Below are positions 8,654-15,541 of a DNA stretch of 30,634 nt, one piece after another. The notes beneath the pieces are model-generated. The model made no database searches. It was not told the DNA's origin and worked only from the letters and a program-made list of their open reading frames with translations. The DNA comes from DATGEO01 sp035310015 (GTDB lineage: Bacteria > Chloroflexota > Dormibacteria > Dormibacterales > Dormibacteraceae). Position 1 is the first letter of the stretch. The number at the start of each line of letters is the position of its first letter. The position numbers were made by a program, and so were the translations under genes. The stretch spans positions 1 through 30,634 of the forward strand of contig DATGEO010000055.1 of assembly GCA_035310015.1 (NCBI GenBank), given 5' to 3'.

Positions 8654-8983
8654 CTACGAGTTGAGCATCAACGCGAAGTCGGCTGACCTGATGCCGCCGA
8701 CGAAGGCGCTGTGCGGGCCCGCCTCCAGCTCGACCGACCGTTCGTAGACGAACGCGTACACGTTGTCGAGGCTCCAGTCGCCGTAGCCCTGGATGCGCAG
8801 ACCGTAGCGCAGGCCCTCGTCCTTACGCCCGCGCTGGTACAGGTCGGTCGCACGGCTGTACAGAGCCTTGAGGATCTCGAGCTGCATGGTGAGCTCGGCG
8901 ATCGTCCTGGCGTCGGCCTCGGCCTCGACCAGCTGCTCGATCTGCCGTTCGAGGTCGGCGATCTCCTTCTGGTAGTCGTCCAC
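8654..8983 (-). CDS. Small coiled-coil hypothetical protein upstream of the acyl-CoA synthetase
   Basis: I do not recognise this 109-residue protein. The start is GTG at 8983, preceded by GGGAGG at a 6-nt spacing, a good ribosome binding site. Residues 1-45 are predicted amphipathic and coiled-coil (KEIADLERQIEQLVEAEADA and onward). The C-terminal part is compact and contains aromatic residues in GLRIQGYGDWSLDNVYAFVYE. There is no signal peptide or membrane segment, so it should be cytoplasmic. It lies 9 bp upstream of the acyl-CoA synthetase on the same strand. The tight spacing suggests a shared role or at least shared expression. The coding assignment is supported by the ribosome binding site and the sensible composition, but not by homology that I can name. 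Confidence 0.75.
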   Translation of the reverse strand: MDDYQKEIADLERQIEQLVEAEADARTIAELTMQLEILKALYSRATDLYQRGRKDEGLRYGLRIQGYGDWSLDNVYAFVYERSVELEAGPHSAFVGGIRSADFALMLNS

Positions 8984-9011
8984 GTCGACCCTCCCAGAAG
9001 AAAAGTCTAAG

Positions 9012-9047
9012 CCCTCACCCTAACCCTCTCCCGCACGCGGGAGAGGG
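9012..9047. repeat. REP-like extragenic hairpin, likely terminator of the H+-pyrophosphatase gene
   Basis: The segment CCCTCACCCTAAC is followed by a perfect 11-bp inverted repeat, CCCTCTCCCGC (9024-9034) and GCGGGAGAGGG (9037-9047), with a 2-nt loop. This wording is a very common dispersed intergenic element in GC-rich bacterial genomes. It sits 3 bp downstream of the hppA stop. On the minus strand it is followed some 20 nt later by a short T-run, so it may end or stabilise that transcript. Confidence 0.7.
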
Positions 9048-9050
9048 GAG

Positions 9051-11084
9051 CTAGCGAATCAGGTAGTTCGAGGCGACCGAGGCGGCGATGAGGATGGCGA
9101 TGATGTTGATGACCTTGATCATCGGGTTGATCGCCGGCCCGGCGGTGTCCTTGTTGGGGTCGCCCACGGTGTCGCCCGTGACCGAGGCCTTGTGCGCCTC
9201 CGAGCCCTTGCCGCCGAGGTTGCCCTCCTCGATGAACTTCTTGGCGTTGTCCCAGGCCGCCCCGCCGCTGGTCATCTGCAGGGCGAGGAACAGGCCGGTG
9301 ACGATCGCGCCCAGCAGCATGCCGCCGAGCGCGCGCGGGCCGAGGAGGAAGCCGACGGCGATGGGGGCGATCACCGGGATGATGCCGGGGAGGATCATCT
9401 CCCGCTGGGCCGCGGCGGTGACGATGGTGACGGCGGTGCCGTAGTCGGGCTTGGCCGTGCCCTCCATGATTCCCTTGATCTCGCGGAACTGGCGGCGCAC
9501 CTCCTCCACGACGAGGCCGCCGGCGCGGCCGACGGCGAGCATGGCCAGGGACCCGAAAAGGAAGGGCAGGATGCCGCCGAGGAACAGGCCGACGATGACC
9601 CGCGGGTCCGAGAGCTCGAACGTGGTCGGGTGCCCGGCGCGGGCGAGCTCCTGCGTGTAGGAGGCGAACAGCACCAGCGCGGCGAGACCAGCCGACCCGA
9701 TGGCGTAGCCCTTCGTCACCGCCTTCGTGGTGTTGCCGACCGCGTCCAGGCGGTCCGTGATCGTGCGCACCTCCTCGGGCAGGTCGGCCATCTCGGCGAT
9801 GCCTCCCGCGTTGTCGGTGATCGGACCGTAGGAGTCGATCGCGACCACGATGCCCGTCATCGAGAGCATCGCCGTCGCGGCGATCGCGATGCCGTACAGG
9901 CCGCCCAGGTTGTAGCTGATCAGGATGCCGATGCCGATCACGGTCACCGGCAGGGCCGTGGCCATCATGCCGATCGCCTGCCCCGCGATGATGTTCGTCG
10001 CGTGGCCGGTGACGGAGGCCTTGGCGATGAGGTGCACCGGCCAGTAGCGCGTCTCGGTGAAGTACTCGGTGATGGCGACGATCAGAACCGTGATCACGAC
10101 GCCGACCAGGCCCGCCCAGAAAAGGTTGTTCGGGTCGCCCACCCCGCCGCCGGCCTTCAGGTAGCCGTTCGACGTCATGTAATTCGTGACCAAATAGAAG
10201 CCGACGATCGCCACCGCCACCGCGACGAGCAGCCCGGCGTACAGCGCGCCCATGATCCAGCGAGGGTTGTAGATGCGCACGAAGAAGGTGCCGATGATCG
10301 AGCCGACCACGCTCACCGACCCGAGCAGCAGGGGGTAGATGACCCAGCCGATCTGGTTCTTGAACAGCAGCGACCCGAGCAGGATCGCGGCGATCATCGT
10401 GACCGCGTACGTCTCGAAGAGGTCCGCCGCCATGCCCGCGCAGTCGCCGACGTTGTCGCCGACGTTGTCGGCGATGACCGCGGGGTTGCGGGGGTCGTCC
10501 TCGGGGATGCCCGCCTCGACCTTGCCCACGAGGTCGGCGCCCACGTCCGCCGCCTTGGTGTAGATGCCGCCGCCCAGGCGGGCGAACACCGAGACCAGGC
10601 TCGCGCCGAACGCGAGGCCGACCAGGGCGTCCGGGTCTTTGAAGACCAGGTACGCGCCGGCCACACCGAGGAGGCCGAGCCCGACCACCATGAAGCCCGT
10701 CACCGCGCCACCGCGGAACGCCACCTGCAGCGCCTTGTTGAGCCCGCCGCGCGCAGCTTCCGCGGTGCGCAGGTTGGAGCGGACCGCGATGTTCATGCCC
10801 ACGTACCCGGCTGACGCCGAGAGGACTGCGCCCACGACGTACAGGACCGCGGTCTTCCAGCCGATGGTCACACCGATGACGACGGCGATCACGACGCCGA
10901 TGACCGCGATCACCGTGTACTGGCGGTTGAGGTAAGCCGAGGCGCCTTCCTGGATCGCGGCGGCGATCTCCCGCATGCGCGCGTTGCCCTGGGGGGCGCG
11001 GAGGACCAGGTAGATCAGGATGACGGCGAAGACGACGGCGGCCAGGCCGCCCGCGACCGCGAACAAAGCTGAGTTGGAGTCCAT
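9051..11084 (-). CDS. hppA: Membrane-bound proton-translocating pyrophosphatase, K+-independent type
   Basis: This 677-residue protein hydrolyses pyrophosphate and pumps protons across the cytoplasmic membrane. It has about 16 hydrophobic helices. The substrate-binding signature is DVGADLVGKVEAGIPEDDPRN (residues 180-200), followed by ADNVGDNVGDCAGMAADLFETYAV. A second acidic motif is SYGPITDNAGGIAEMADLP, and a third near the C-terminus is KASVTGDTVGDPNKDTAGPAINP. Lys454 and Thr457 in GNTTKAVTKGYAIGSAG are the residues that mark K+-independent H+-PPases; K+-dependent forms have Ala at both. Length is typical. It is preceded by a 60-bp gap and ends at a REP-like hairpin, so it is probably a single-gene unit. 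It should salvage energy from PPi made by the nearby acyl-CoA synthetases. Confidence 0.97.
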   Translation of the reverse strand: MDSNSALFAVAGGLAAVVFAVILIYLVLRAPQGNARMREIAAAIQEGASAYLNRQYTVIAVIGVVIAVVIGVTIGWKTAVLYVVGAVLSASAGYVGMNIAVRSNLRTAEAARGGLNKALQVAFRGGAVTGFMVVGLGLLGVAGAYLVFKDPDALVGLAFGASLVSVFARLGGGIYTKAADVGADLVGKVEAGIPEDDPRNPAVIADNVGDNVGDCAGMAADLFETYAVTMIAAILLGSLLFKNQIGWVIYPLLLGSVSVVGSIIGTFFVRIYNPRWIMGALYAGLLVAVAVAIVGFYLVTNYMTSNGYLKAGGGVGDPNNLFWAGLVGVVITVLIVAITEYFTETRYWPVHLIAKASVTGHATNIIAGQAIGMMATALPVTVIGIGILISYNLGGLYGIAIAATAMLSMTGIVVAIDSYGPITDNAGGIAEMADLPEEVRTITDRLDAVGNTTKAVTKGYAIGSAGLAALVLFASYTQELARAGHPTTFELSDPRVIVGLFLGGILPFLFGSLAMLAVGRAGGLVVEEVRRQFREIKGIMEGTAKPDYGTAVTIVTAAAQREMILPGIIPVIAPIAVGFLLGPRALGGMLLGAIVTGLFLALQMTSGGAAWDNAKKFIEEGNLGGKGSEAHKASVTGDTVGDPNKDTAGPAINPMIKVINIIAILIAASVASNYLIR

Positions 11085-11119
11085 GCGCGGAGCGTTAGGT
11101 TAAAGGAAGCAGGGAACTC

Positions 11120-11145
11120 GTCGCCGGACGCGGCCCGGCGGCGAC
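11120..11145 (-). terminator. Hairpin at the end of the GldG-like gene
   Basis: On the minus strand GTCGCCG (11145-11139) pairs with CGGCGAC (11126-11120) around a 12-nt GC-rich loop, starting at the stop codon of the GldG-like gene. It is followed by a pyrimidine-rich stretch without a clean T-run. It may separate the cassette from hppA. The remaining 35 bp up to the hppA start show only a possible TAACCT -10 box. Confidence 0.35.
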
Positions 11146-12515
11146 TACGCGAACACCCGCCGGCGCCACCAAACGACCACGCCCGCGAGCACGATCAGGC
11201 CCGGCATCAGGACCATCGTGATGAAGATCAGGTTGCTCTGATCCTGCTGGGTGAGGGCGAGGGGCAGGGCGCGGTCGGGCTTGGGCGGCAGGGCGATGAG
11301 CGCGTCCTGTCCGGCGAGCCACTGGAAGGTCGCCAGCGCGAGCTCCAGGTTCGCGTCGCTGTTGTTCGGCGGCAGCGTCCCGTTCTGTGCGAACGCCGGC
11401 GTTCCGATCAGGGCGATGCGCGTCTTGCCCTTCCCCGCGACGGGCTGCTCCAGCGTCTCCATGATCGTGAGGGGTCCGGGGAAGTCGCCTGGCCGCTTCG
11501 CGAGGTCGGAGCGGATCTGCGAGATCCCGTACGAGCTGCTGGAGGACTGAGCGATTCGCACCGCCAGCGCATTGTCGTGCGGCGTCCCGGTGATCGCGGT
11601 CGACTGCGGATAGAACGACACGACGCCCTGGACGTCGCCGGTTATCGGCGACCGCCCGTAGGACGTCACCGCGGGGTTGGTCGGGTCCTGGACGGCGGCG
11701 TGCGCGGGGTCGCTTTCCACCACCAGCAGGTGTTCGAACCCGACCCCGTAGGGAACGAGGAGGTCGTTCATGGATGCGGTGGAACGTGGGTCCTGCGGCC
11801 ATGGCTCGGCGGCGATCAGCAGCCGGCCGCCGGCAGCGAGATACGCGCCCGCCGCCTGGATGGCGGCATCCGGCAGGGCCTTGGTCGGGTCGAGGATGAC
11901 GAGCTCGTCGCAGTTCGCCGGAATCGACGTCAGGCCGGCGGTGATGATCTGTCGATACGCGAAGTTGTTCTTCGCCAGCAGGTCGGCGACGGCGGAATAA
12001 CCGGTCTTGGCGTTCGCGTCGGTCAGTTCGCGCTCGCCGTCACCGGTCGCCCAGCAGACCATCGGCACGGCGGTCGACTCGAGCTTGAGCAGCGCGGACG
12101 TGAAATCCACCTCCGACTGCGAGCCCTGGAGAAGCAGCTCGGACTTGCCCTTGTAGTCGAGCACGATCGTGTTGACCTGCGTCACGCCGTACCGCCTGAC
12201 GTCCGCCGGGTCCTTGTTGGGATCGGCGCTGCGGTACTTCACGTGCTCGCTCTGCTGCTGGTAGAGCGCGATGAGGGCCTCGGCGTCGGCCTGGCCGTTG
12301 CCGGCTCCGGGCTGGAACAGGCCGATCACCTGCAGGTCCTCGTCGAGCCTTCTCGCCGCGAGCACCGACTGCGGCGCGAGCGTGTTGTTCCCCGCGTGCG
12401 TGAGGTCCCACGCCTGCGTCGTCTTCGACGCGAGGACGTTGGCGGCGACGAGCACCGCGAGCACGCCGGCGACGGCCGCCGCGCTCGTCAAGGCGGCGCG
12501 CGCGCGAGGTCTCAC
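11145..12515 (-). CDS. GldG-like ABC transporter auxiliary protein (DUF7088/ABC_transp_aux)
   Basis: This 456-residue protein belongs to the GldG-like family that accompanies ABC-2 exporters with GldA/GldF. It starts at GTG 12515, overlapping the permease stop by GTGA. Residues 8-25 form an N-terminal membrane helix. The extracytoplasmic part begins with WDLTHAGNNTLAPQSVLAARRLDEDLQVIGLF and includes VDFTSALLKLES and a Rossmann-like domain with GGRLLIAAEPWPQDP. A C-terminal helix with a basic tail (LIFITMVLMPGLIVLAGVVVWWRRRVFA) anchors the far end. Upstream coding in this frame (to 13172) is a shadow of the permease and should be ignored. Together with the two preceding genes it forms a complete ATPase-permease-auxiliary export system whose substrate is unknown. 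Confidence 0.88.
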   Translation of the reverse strand: MRPRARAALTSAAAVAGVLAVLVAANVLASKTTQAWDLTHAGNNTLAPQSVLAARRLDEDLQVIGLFQPGAGNGQADAEALIALYQQQSEHVKYRSADPNKDPADVRRYGVTQVNTIVLDYKGKSELLLQGSQSEVDFTSALLKLESTAVPMVCWATGDGERELTDANAKTGYSAVADLLAKNNFAYRQIITAGLTSIPANCDELVILDPTKALPDAAIQAAGAYLAAGGRLLIAAEPWPQDPRSTASMNDLLVPYGVGFEHLLVVESDPAHAAVQDPTNPAVTSYGRSPITGDVQGVVSFYPQSTAITGTPHDNALAVRIAQSSSSSYGISQIRSDLAKRPGDFPGPLTIMETLEQPVAGKGKTRIALIGTPAFAQNGTLPPNNSDANLELALATFQWLAGQDALIALPPKPDRALPLALTQQDQSNLIFITMVLMPGLIVLAGVVVWWRRRVFA

Positions 12516-13453
12516 CGCCAGCGCCTCGATGCGAGCACGCGCGTCGTGAGGAAGAGCGCGCCAAAGGTCAGAGTGACGAAATACACGACGTCGCGCAGGG
12601 CGGCCTGGCCGAGGCTGAAAGCCTGGAACCGGTTCCAGCCGCCGGCGTATTCGAACAGCACGTTCGCGGGCGGCGCGACGAAAAAGCCGATCACGTAGCC
12701 CGCGTACCAGGTCACCAGCAAAAGGGCCATCGCGACGAAGAAGGCGACGATCTGGTTGCGGGTGAGGCTCGACGCCAGCACGCCGATGGCGATGGCCGCC
12801 CCGCCGACGAGCACCAGGCCGAGGTACGTCGCGCCGATCAACCCCAGGTCGAGGCCGGCGGCGTAGATGCGAAGGATCACGACGTACACGAGCGTCGTGG
12901 CGAGGAGGAGGACGTAGAAGGCGAAGACGGCGATCCACTTGCCGGCCGTGACCTCCCAGTCGCGGACGGGTGACGTCAGCAGCAGCTCGAGCGTGCCCTG
13001 CGCGCGCTCCTCGGCGAGCACGCGCATCGTGAGCAGCGGGATGACGACGACCATCAGGAAGTTGGTGATCACGCCGAAGACGCCGGCCATCGTGGCCTGC
13101 TGTCCCGCGAGCACGGTCGCGATGAAGCCGAACCCGGAGACCAGGAAGACGAAAACCGCGGCCACGACCCACCCCACCGGCGAGACGAACATGCCCGCGA
13201 AGTCCCGGCGCGCGATGGCCACGACCCGGGTGAAGCCGAGGCGCGAAAGAAAGGAGCTGAGGCTGTCGACCGCGCTGCGAGCGGCCGGCGCCGTCTCGAC
13301 CGGCCCGCGGGCGACCTTGCGCGGCGGTCCGGCGACGGCTGCGGTCGCCGCGCGGGGCGCGGGCTTTGCGGGCTGCTCCCGGACGGCGACGGCGCGGGCC
13401 GCCCGGCGGGCGCGCTGGCGCTCGCGAGCCTTCTTGCGGGACGTCTTGCTCAC
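12512..13453 (-). CDS. ABC-2 type permease (GldF-like) with a long basic N-terminal extension
   Basis: This 313-residue membrane protein has about six helices, beginning at about residue 90 with FVSPVGWVVAAVFVFLVSGFGFIATVLAG. The conserved EERAQGTLELLLTSPVRDWEVTAGKW loop marks ABC-2 permeases of the GldF/NosY group. It starts at GTG 13453, overlapping the ATPase gene stop by GTGA, and its own TGA overlaps the GldG-like gene. The first 60 residues are unusual: rich in Lys, Arg, Ala and Pro, without predicted structure. This segment could be a genuine cytoplasmic tail or a start called too early; the GTGA overlap with the upstream gene favours the long form. The permease works with the ATPase at 13450-14388. 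Confidence 0.9.
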   Translation of the reverse strand: MSKTSRKKARERQRARRAARAVAVREQPAKPAPRAATAAVAGPPRKVARGPVETAPAARSAVDSLSSFLSRLGFTRVVAIARRDFAGMFVSPVGWVVAAVFVFLVSGFGFIATVLAGQQATMAGVFGVITNFLMVVVIPLLTMRVLAEERAQGTLELLLTSPVRDWEVTAGKWIAVFAFYVLLLATTLVYVVILRIYAAGLDLGLIGATYLGLVLVGGAAIAIGVLASSLTRNQIVAFFVAMALLLVTWYAGYVIGFFVAPPANVLFEYAGGWNRFQAFSLGQAALRDVVYFVTLTFGALFLTTRVLASRRWR

Positions 13454-14388
13454 GAGTCCTCGGTCGAGGTCAGCCGCAGGAACACGTCCTCGAGGCTGAG
13501 CGCGCGCTCCTGCACCTCGAGCAGCCCGAAACCGGCGAGGATCACCGCGCGCGAGAGATCCTCGCGCAGGTCGGCGCGCGACGTGGTCACGACCACGCGC
13601 ACGGCGGACTCGGCGTCGCCGGCGACGGTCACCTCGTCGACCCCGGCGACACCGCGGACCGCCTCTTCCACCGCGGCCGGCTCACCGCGCACGACGATCT
13701 CGATCTCGTGCCGCCGCGTGCCCAGGCGCCGAGCGAGTATGTCCGGCGCGCCGTCGGCGACGATGCGGCCGGCGTTGATGATGAGCACGCGCTCGCACGT
13801 CGCCTCGACCTCGGGGAGGATGTGGCTCGAGAGCACGACGGTATGCGCGCGGCCCAGCCTCTTGATCAGGTCGCGCGTCTCGCGCGTCTGGCCTGGGTCG
13901 AGGCCGGCGGTCGGCTCGTCGAGGACCAGGACGTCGGGCTCGTGCACGATCGCCTGCGCCAGCCCGACGCGCTGCCGGAGGCCGCGCGAGAGGTGGCCGA
14001 TGATCTCGGTTCGCCGCTCCGCCAGGCCGCACGATTCGATGGCCGCGTCCACGCGGGCACGGCGGCGCGACGGCGCCACACCCCGCAGCTTGCAGACGTG
14101 GTCCAGGAATCCGGCCACGCGCATCTCGTTGTAGAGCGGAGTGGTCTCGGGCAGATAGCCGACGCGGCGGCGCACCTCGAGCGATTGCCGGAAGACGTCG
14201 AAGCCCGCGACGCTTGCCGTGCCGGACGTGGCGCCGATGTAGCCGGTGAGGATGCGCATGGTCGTCGACTTGCCGGCTCCATTCGGTCCGAGGAATCCGA
14301 GGACCTGGCCGCGGGGCACCGAGAAGCTGACGTCCTGGATGGCGGGGCGCTCGCCGTAGAGCTTGGTGAGCCCCTGGACCTCGATCAA
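13450..14388 (-). CDS. ABC transporter ATP-binding protein (GldA-like)
   Basis: This 312-residue ATPase drives the GldF-like permease. Walker A is GPNGAGKST (about residues 38-46), Walker B is PDVLVLDEPTAGLDPGQ, and the signature loop reads LSRGLRQRVGLAQAI, the GldA-type variant of LSGGQ. The switch His is in VVLSSHILPEVE. A C-terminal domain (about 220-312) follows, as in other ABC-2 exporter ATPases. The start is uncertain: TTG at 14388 gives MIEVQGLTKLYGERPAIQ, the normal beginning, and upstream codons overlap the acylphosphatase gene. No clear ribosome binding site is visible. It lies 14 bp after the acylphosphatase gene, so the operon is probably acyP-gldA-gldF-gldG. Confidence 0.92.
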   Translation of the reverse strand: MIEVQGLTKLYGERPAIQDVSFSVPRGQVLGFLGPNGAGKSTTMRILTGYIGATSGTASVAGFDVFRQSLEVRRRVGYLPETTPLYNEMRVAGFLDHVCKLRGVAPSRRRARVDAAIESCGLAERRTEIIGHLSRGLRQRVGLAQAIVHEPDVLVLDEPTAGLDPGQTRETRDLIKRLGRAHTVVLSSHILPEVEATCERVLIINAGRIVADGAPDILARRLGTRRHEIEIVVRGEPAAVEEAVRGVAGVDEVTVAGDAESAVRVVVTTSRADLREDLSRAVILAGFGLLEVQERALSLEDVFLRLTSTEDS

Positions 14389-14402
14389 GGCCGAGAAATT
14401 GT

Positions 14403-14675
14403 CTAGTAAACGAGACTGAACGGTTCCAGGTCTCCGGCGGGCGCTCCCCACTCCTCGTCCACCCGCTCGACGACCGCGTGGCGAGGGCCCTCGCGGGCGG
14501 CCCGCAGCAAGCGCTCGAGCTTGCCGCGCTCGCCCTCGGCCAACAGCTCGACCGCGCCGTCGGGCCGGTTGCGCACCCATCCTCGCAGGCCCAGCGGCCG
14601 CGCCTGGTCGACGAGGAAGTAGCGGAAGCCCACGCCCTGCACGTCACCGTGAACTACAGCGTGAAGGCGGTCCAT
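14403..14675 (-). CDS. acyP: Acylphosphatase
   Basis: This 90-residue protein hydrolyses acyl phosphates in the cytoplasm. The catalytic Arg lies in GDVQGVGFRYF (residues 10-20) and the catalytic Asn in GWVRNRPDGAVELLAEG (residues 32-48). Length is typical for the family. The ATG at 14675 is preceded at 6 nt by TAGTCT, a leaderless-type -10 box. It heads the minus-strand cassette with the ABC exporter genes and is divergent from the CinA-like gene. Why it precedes the exporter is not obvious. Confidence 0.95.
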   Translation of the reverse strand: MDRLHAVVHGDVQGVGFRYFLVDQARPLGLRGWVRNRPDGAVELLAEGERGKLERLLRAAREGPRHAVVERVDEEWGAPAGDLEPFSLVY

Positions 14676-14697
14676 GTTTCGAGACTAGAGTTTCCCT
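14676..14697. promoter_or_regulatory. 22-bp divergent leaderless promoter between acyP and the CinA-like gene
   Basis: On the plus strand TAGAGT (14686-14691) is followed by exactly 6 nt and ATG 14698. On the minus strand TAGTCT (14687-14682) is followed by exactly 6 nt and ATG 14675. The two boxes overlap at the TA of a central CTAG. There is no room for a Shine-Dalgarno sequence, so both mRNAs should start at or very near the AUG. Confidence 0.65.
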
Positions 14698-15510
14698 ATG
14701 CCGTCCAGCATCGTCGCGATCGGAGACGAGCTGGTCGGCGGCTTCACGCTCGACACCAACTCCCACTGGCTGGCCGAGCGCCTTCGCCTGCTGGGCTACC
14801 CCGCCAAGCGCGTGACCCAGATCCGCGACCGGCCGGGCGAGATCGTGGAGCAGATCCGCCGCGAGCTGGCCGACGCCGACGTCGCCGACGTCTTCTGCTG
14901 CGGCGGCCTCGGGCCCACCCCCGACGACCGCACATTCGCATCGCTCGCGGAGGCGCTGGGGCGCGAGCTCGTGATCTGGGAGGAGACGCGCGCGCGGATC
15001 GAGCGGCGGGTGCGGCGCATGCACGAGGCCGGCCTTCTCGAATCGCCCGACATCACCGAGGGCAACCTCCGCATGGCGCGCATCCCGGACGGCCCCGCGC
15101 ACGTCTTCAAGAACCGGCGCGGAATGGCGCCCGGGGTGCTCTACGAGCAGGATGGCAAGCGCATCTTCGTGCTCCCGGGCGTGCCGCTCGAGCTGAAGGG
15201 CATCTTCACCGAAGAGCTGGAGCCGATGTTCCTGGCCCAAGGCTCCGCCGCGACCGTGCGCGAGCTGCGCTTCACCTTCGCGGTCGAGGCGCGCTTCTAC
15301 CCGGTCATGCGCGAGCTCGAGGAGGCCTACACCGACGTGTCGATAGGGTCCTACCCGAACTTCGAGACGAAGGAGCTCGTGATCCGCGTCCTCGGCGCCG
15401 ACCCGAAGCGGGTGGAAGAGGTGATCGACATCGTCCGGCGCCGCAGCGACGCGCTGGGGATGTCCGGCGTCGCGCTCGCGCCTTCGCCTCAGGCAACATC
15501 CCAGGCATGA
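14698..15510 (+). CDS. CinA N-terminal / molybdopterin-binding domain protein
   Basis: The 270-residue product matches the MoCF-biosynthesis-like domain at the N-terminus of CinA. It opens with SIVAIGDELVGGFTLDTNSHWLAERL and has the conserved GGLGPTPDDRTFASLAEAL (about residues 65-83) and VLPGVPLELKGIF segments. Full-length CinA carries a C-terminal NMN deamidase (PncC) domain, which is absent here: after about residue 170 there is an alpha/beta extension resembling the middle domain. Family members of this kind are annotated as competence/damage-inducible protein A or as nucleotide-processing enzymes such as ADP-ribose pyrophosphatase. The ATG at 14698 is set by the TAGAGT box 6 nt upstream. 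The precise reaction is uncertain. Confidence 0.88.
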   Translation: MPSSIVAIGDELVGGFTLDTNSHWLAERLRLLGYPAKRVTQIRDRPGEIVEQIRRELADADVADVFCCGGLGPTPDDRTFASLAEALGRELVIWEETRARIERRVRRMHEAGLLESPDITEGNLRMARIPDGPAHVFKNRRGMAPGVLYEQDGKRIFVLPGVPLELKGIFTEELEPMFLAQGSAATVRELRFTFAVEARFYPVMRELEEAYTDVSIGSYPNFETKELVIRVLGADPKRVEEVIDIVRRRSDALGMSGVALAPSPQATSQA

Positions 15511-15541
15511 AGCTTCAGGCCGTCCGCGTACCGGGAAGCGC

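Noticed and set aside
9012..9036. Telomere-like CCCTAACCC words
   Set aside because: They are part of a REP-like hairpin with a perfect 11-bp stem, not a tandem array.
9192..10814. 540-codon plus-strand ORF opposite hppA
   Set aside because: Low-complexity Asp/Arg/His-rich translation, no family motif. The opposite strand is an unmistakable H+-pyrophosphatase.
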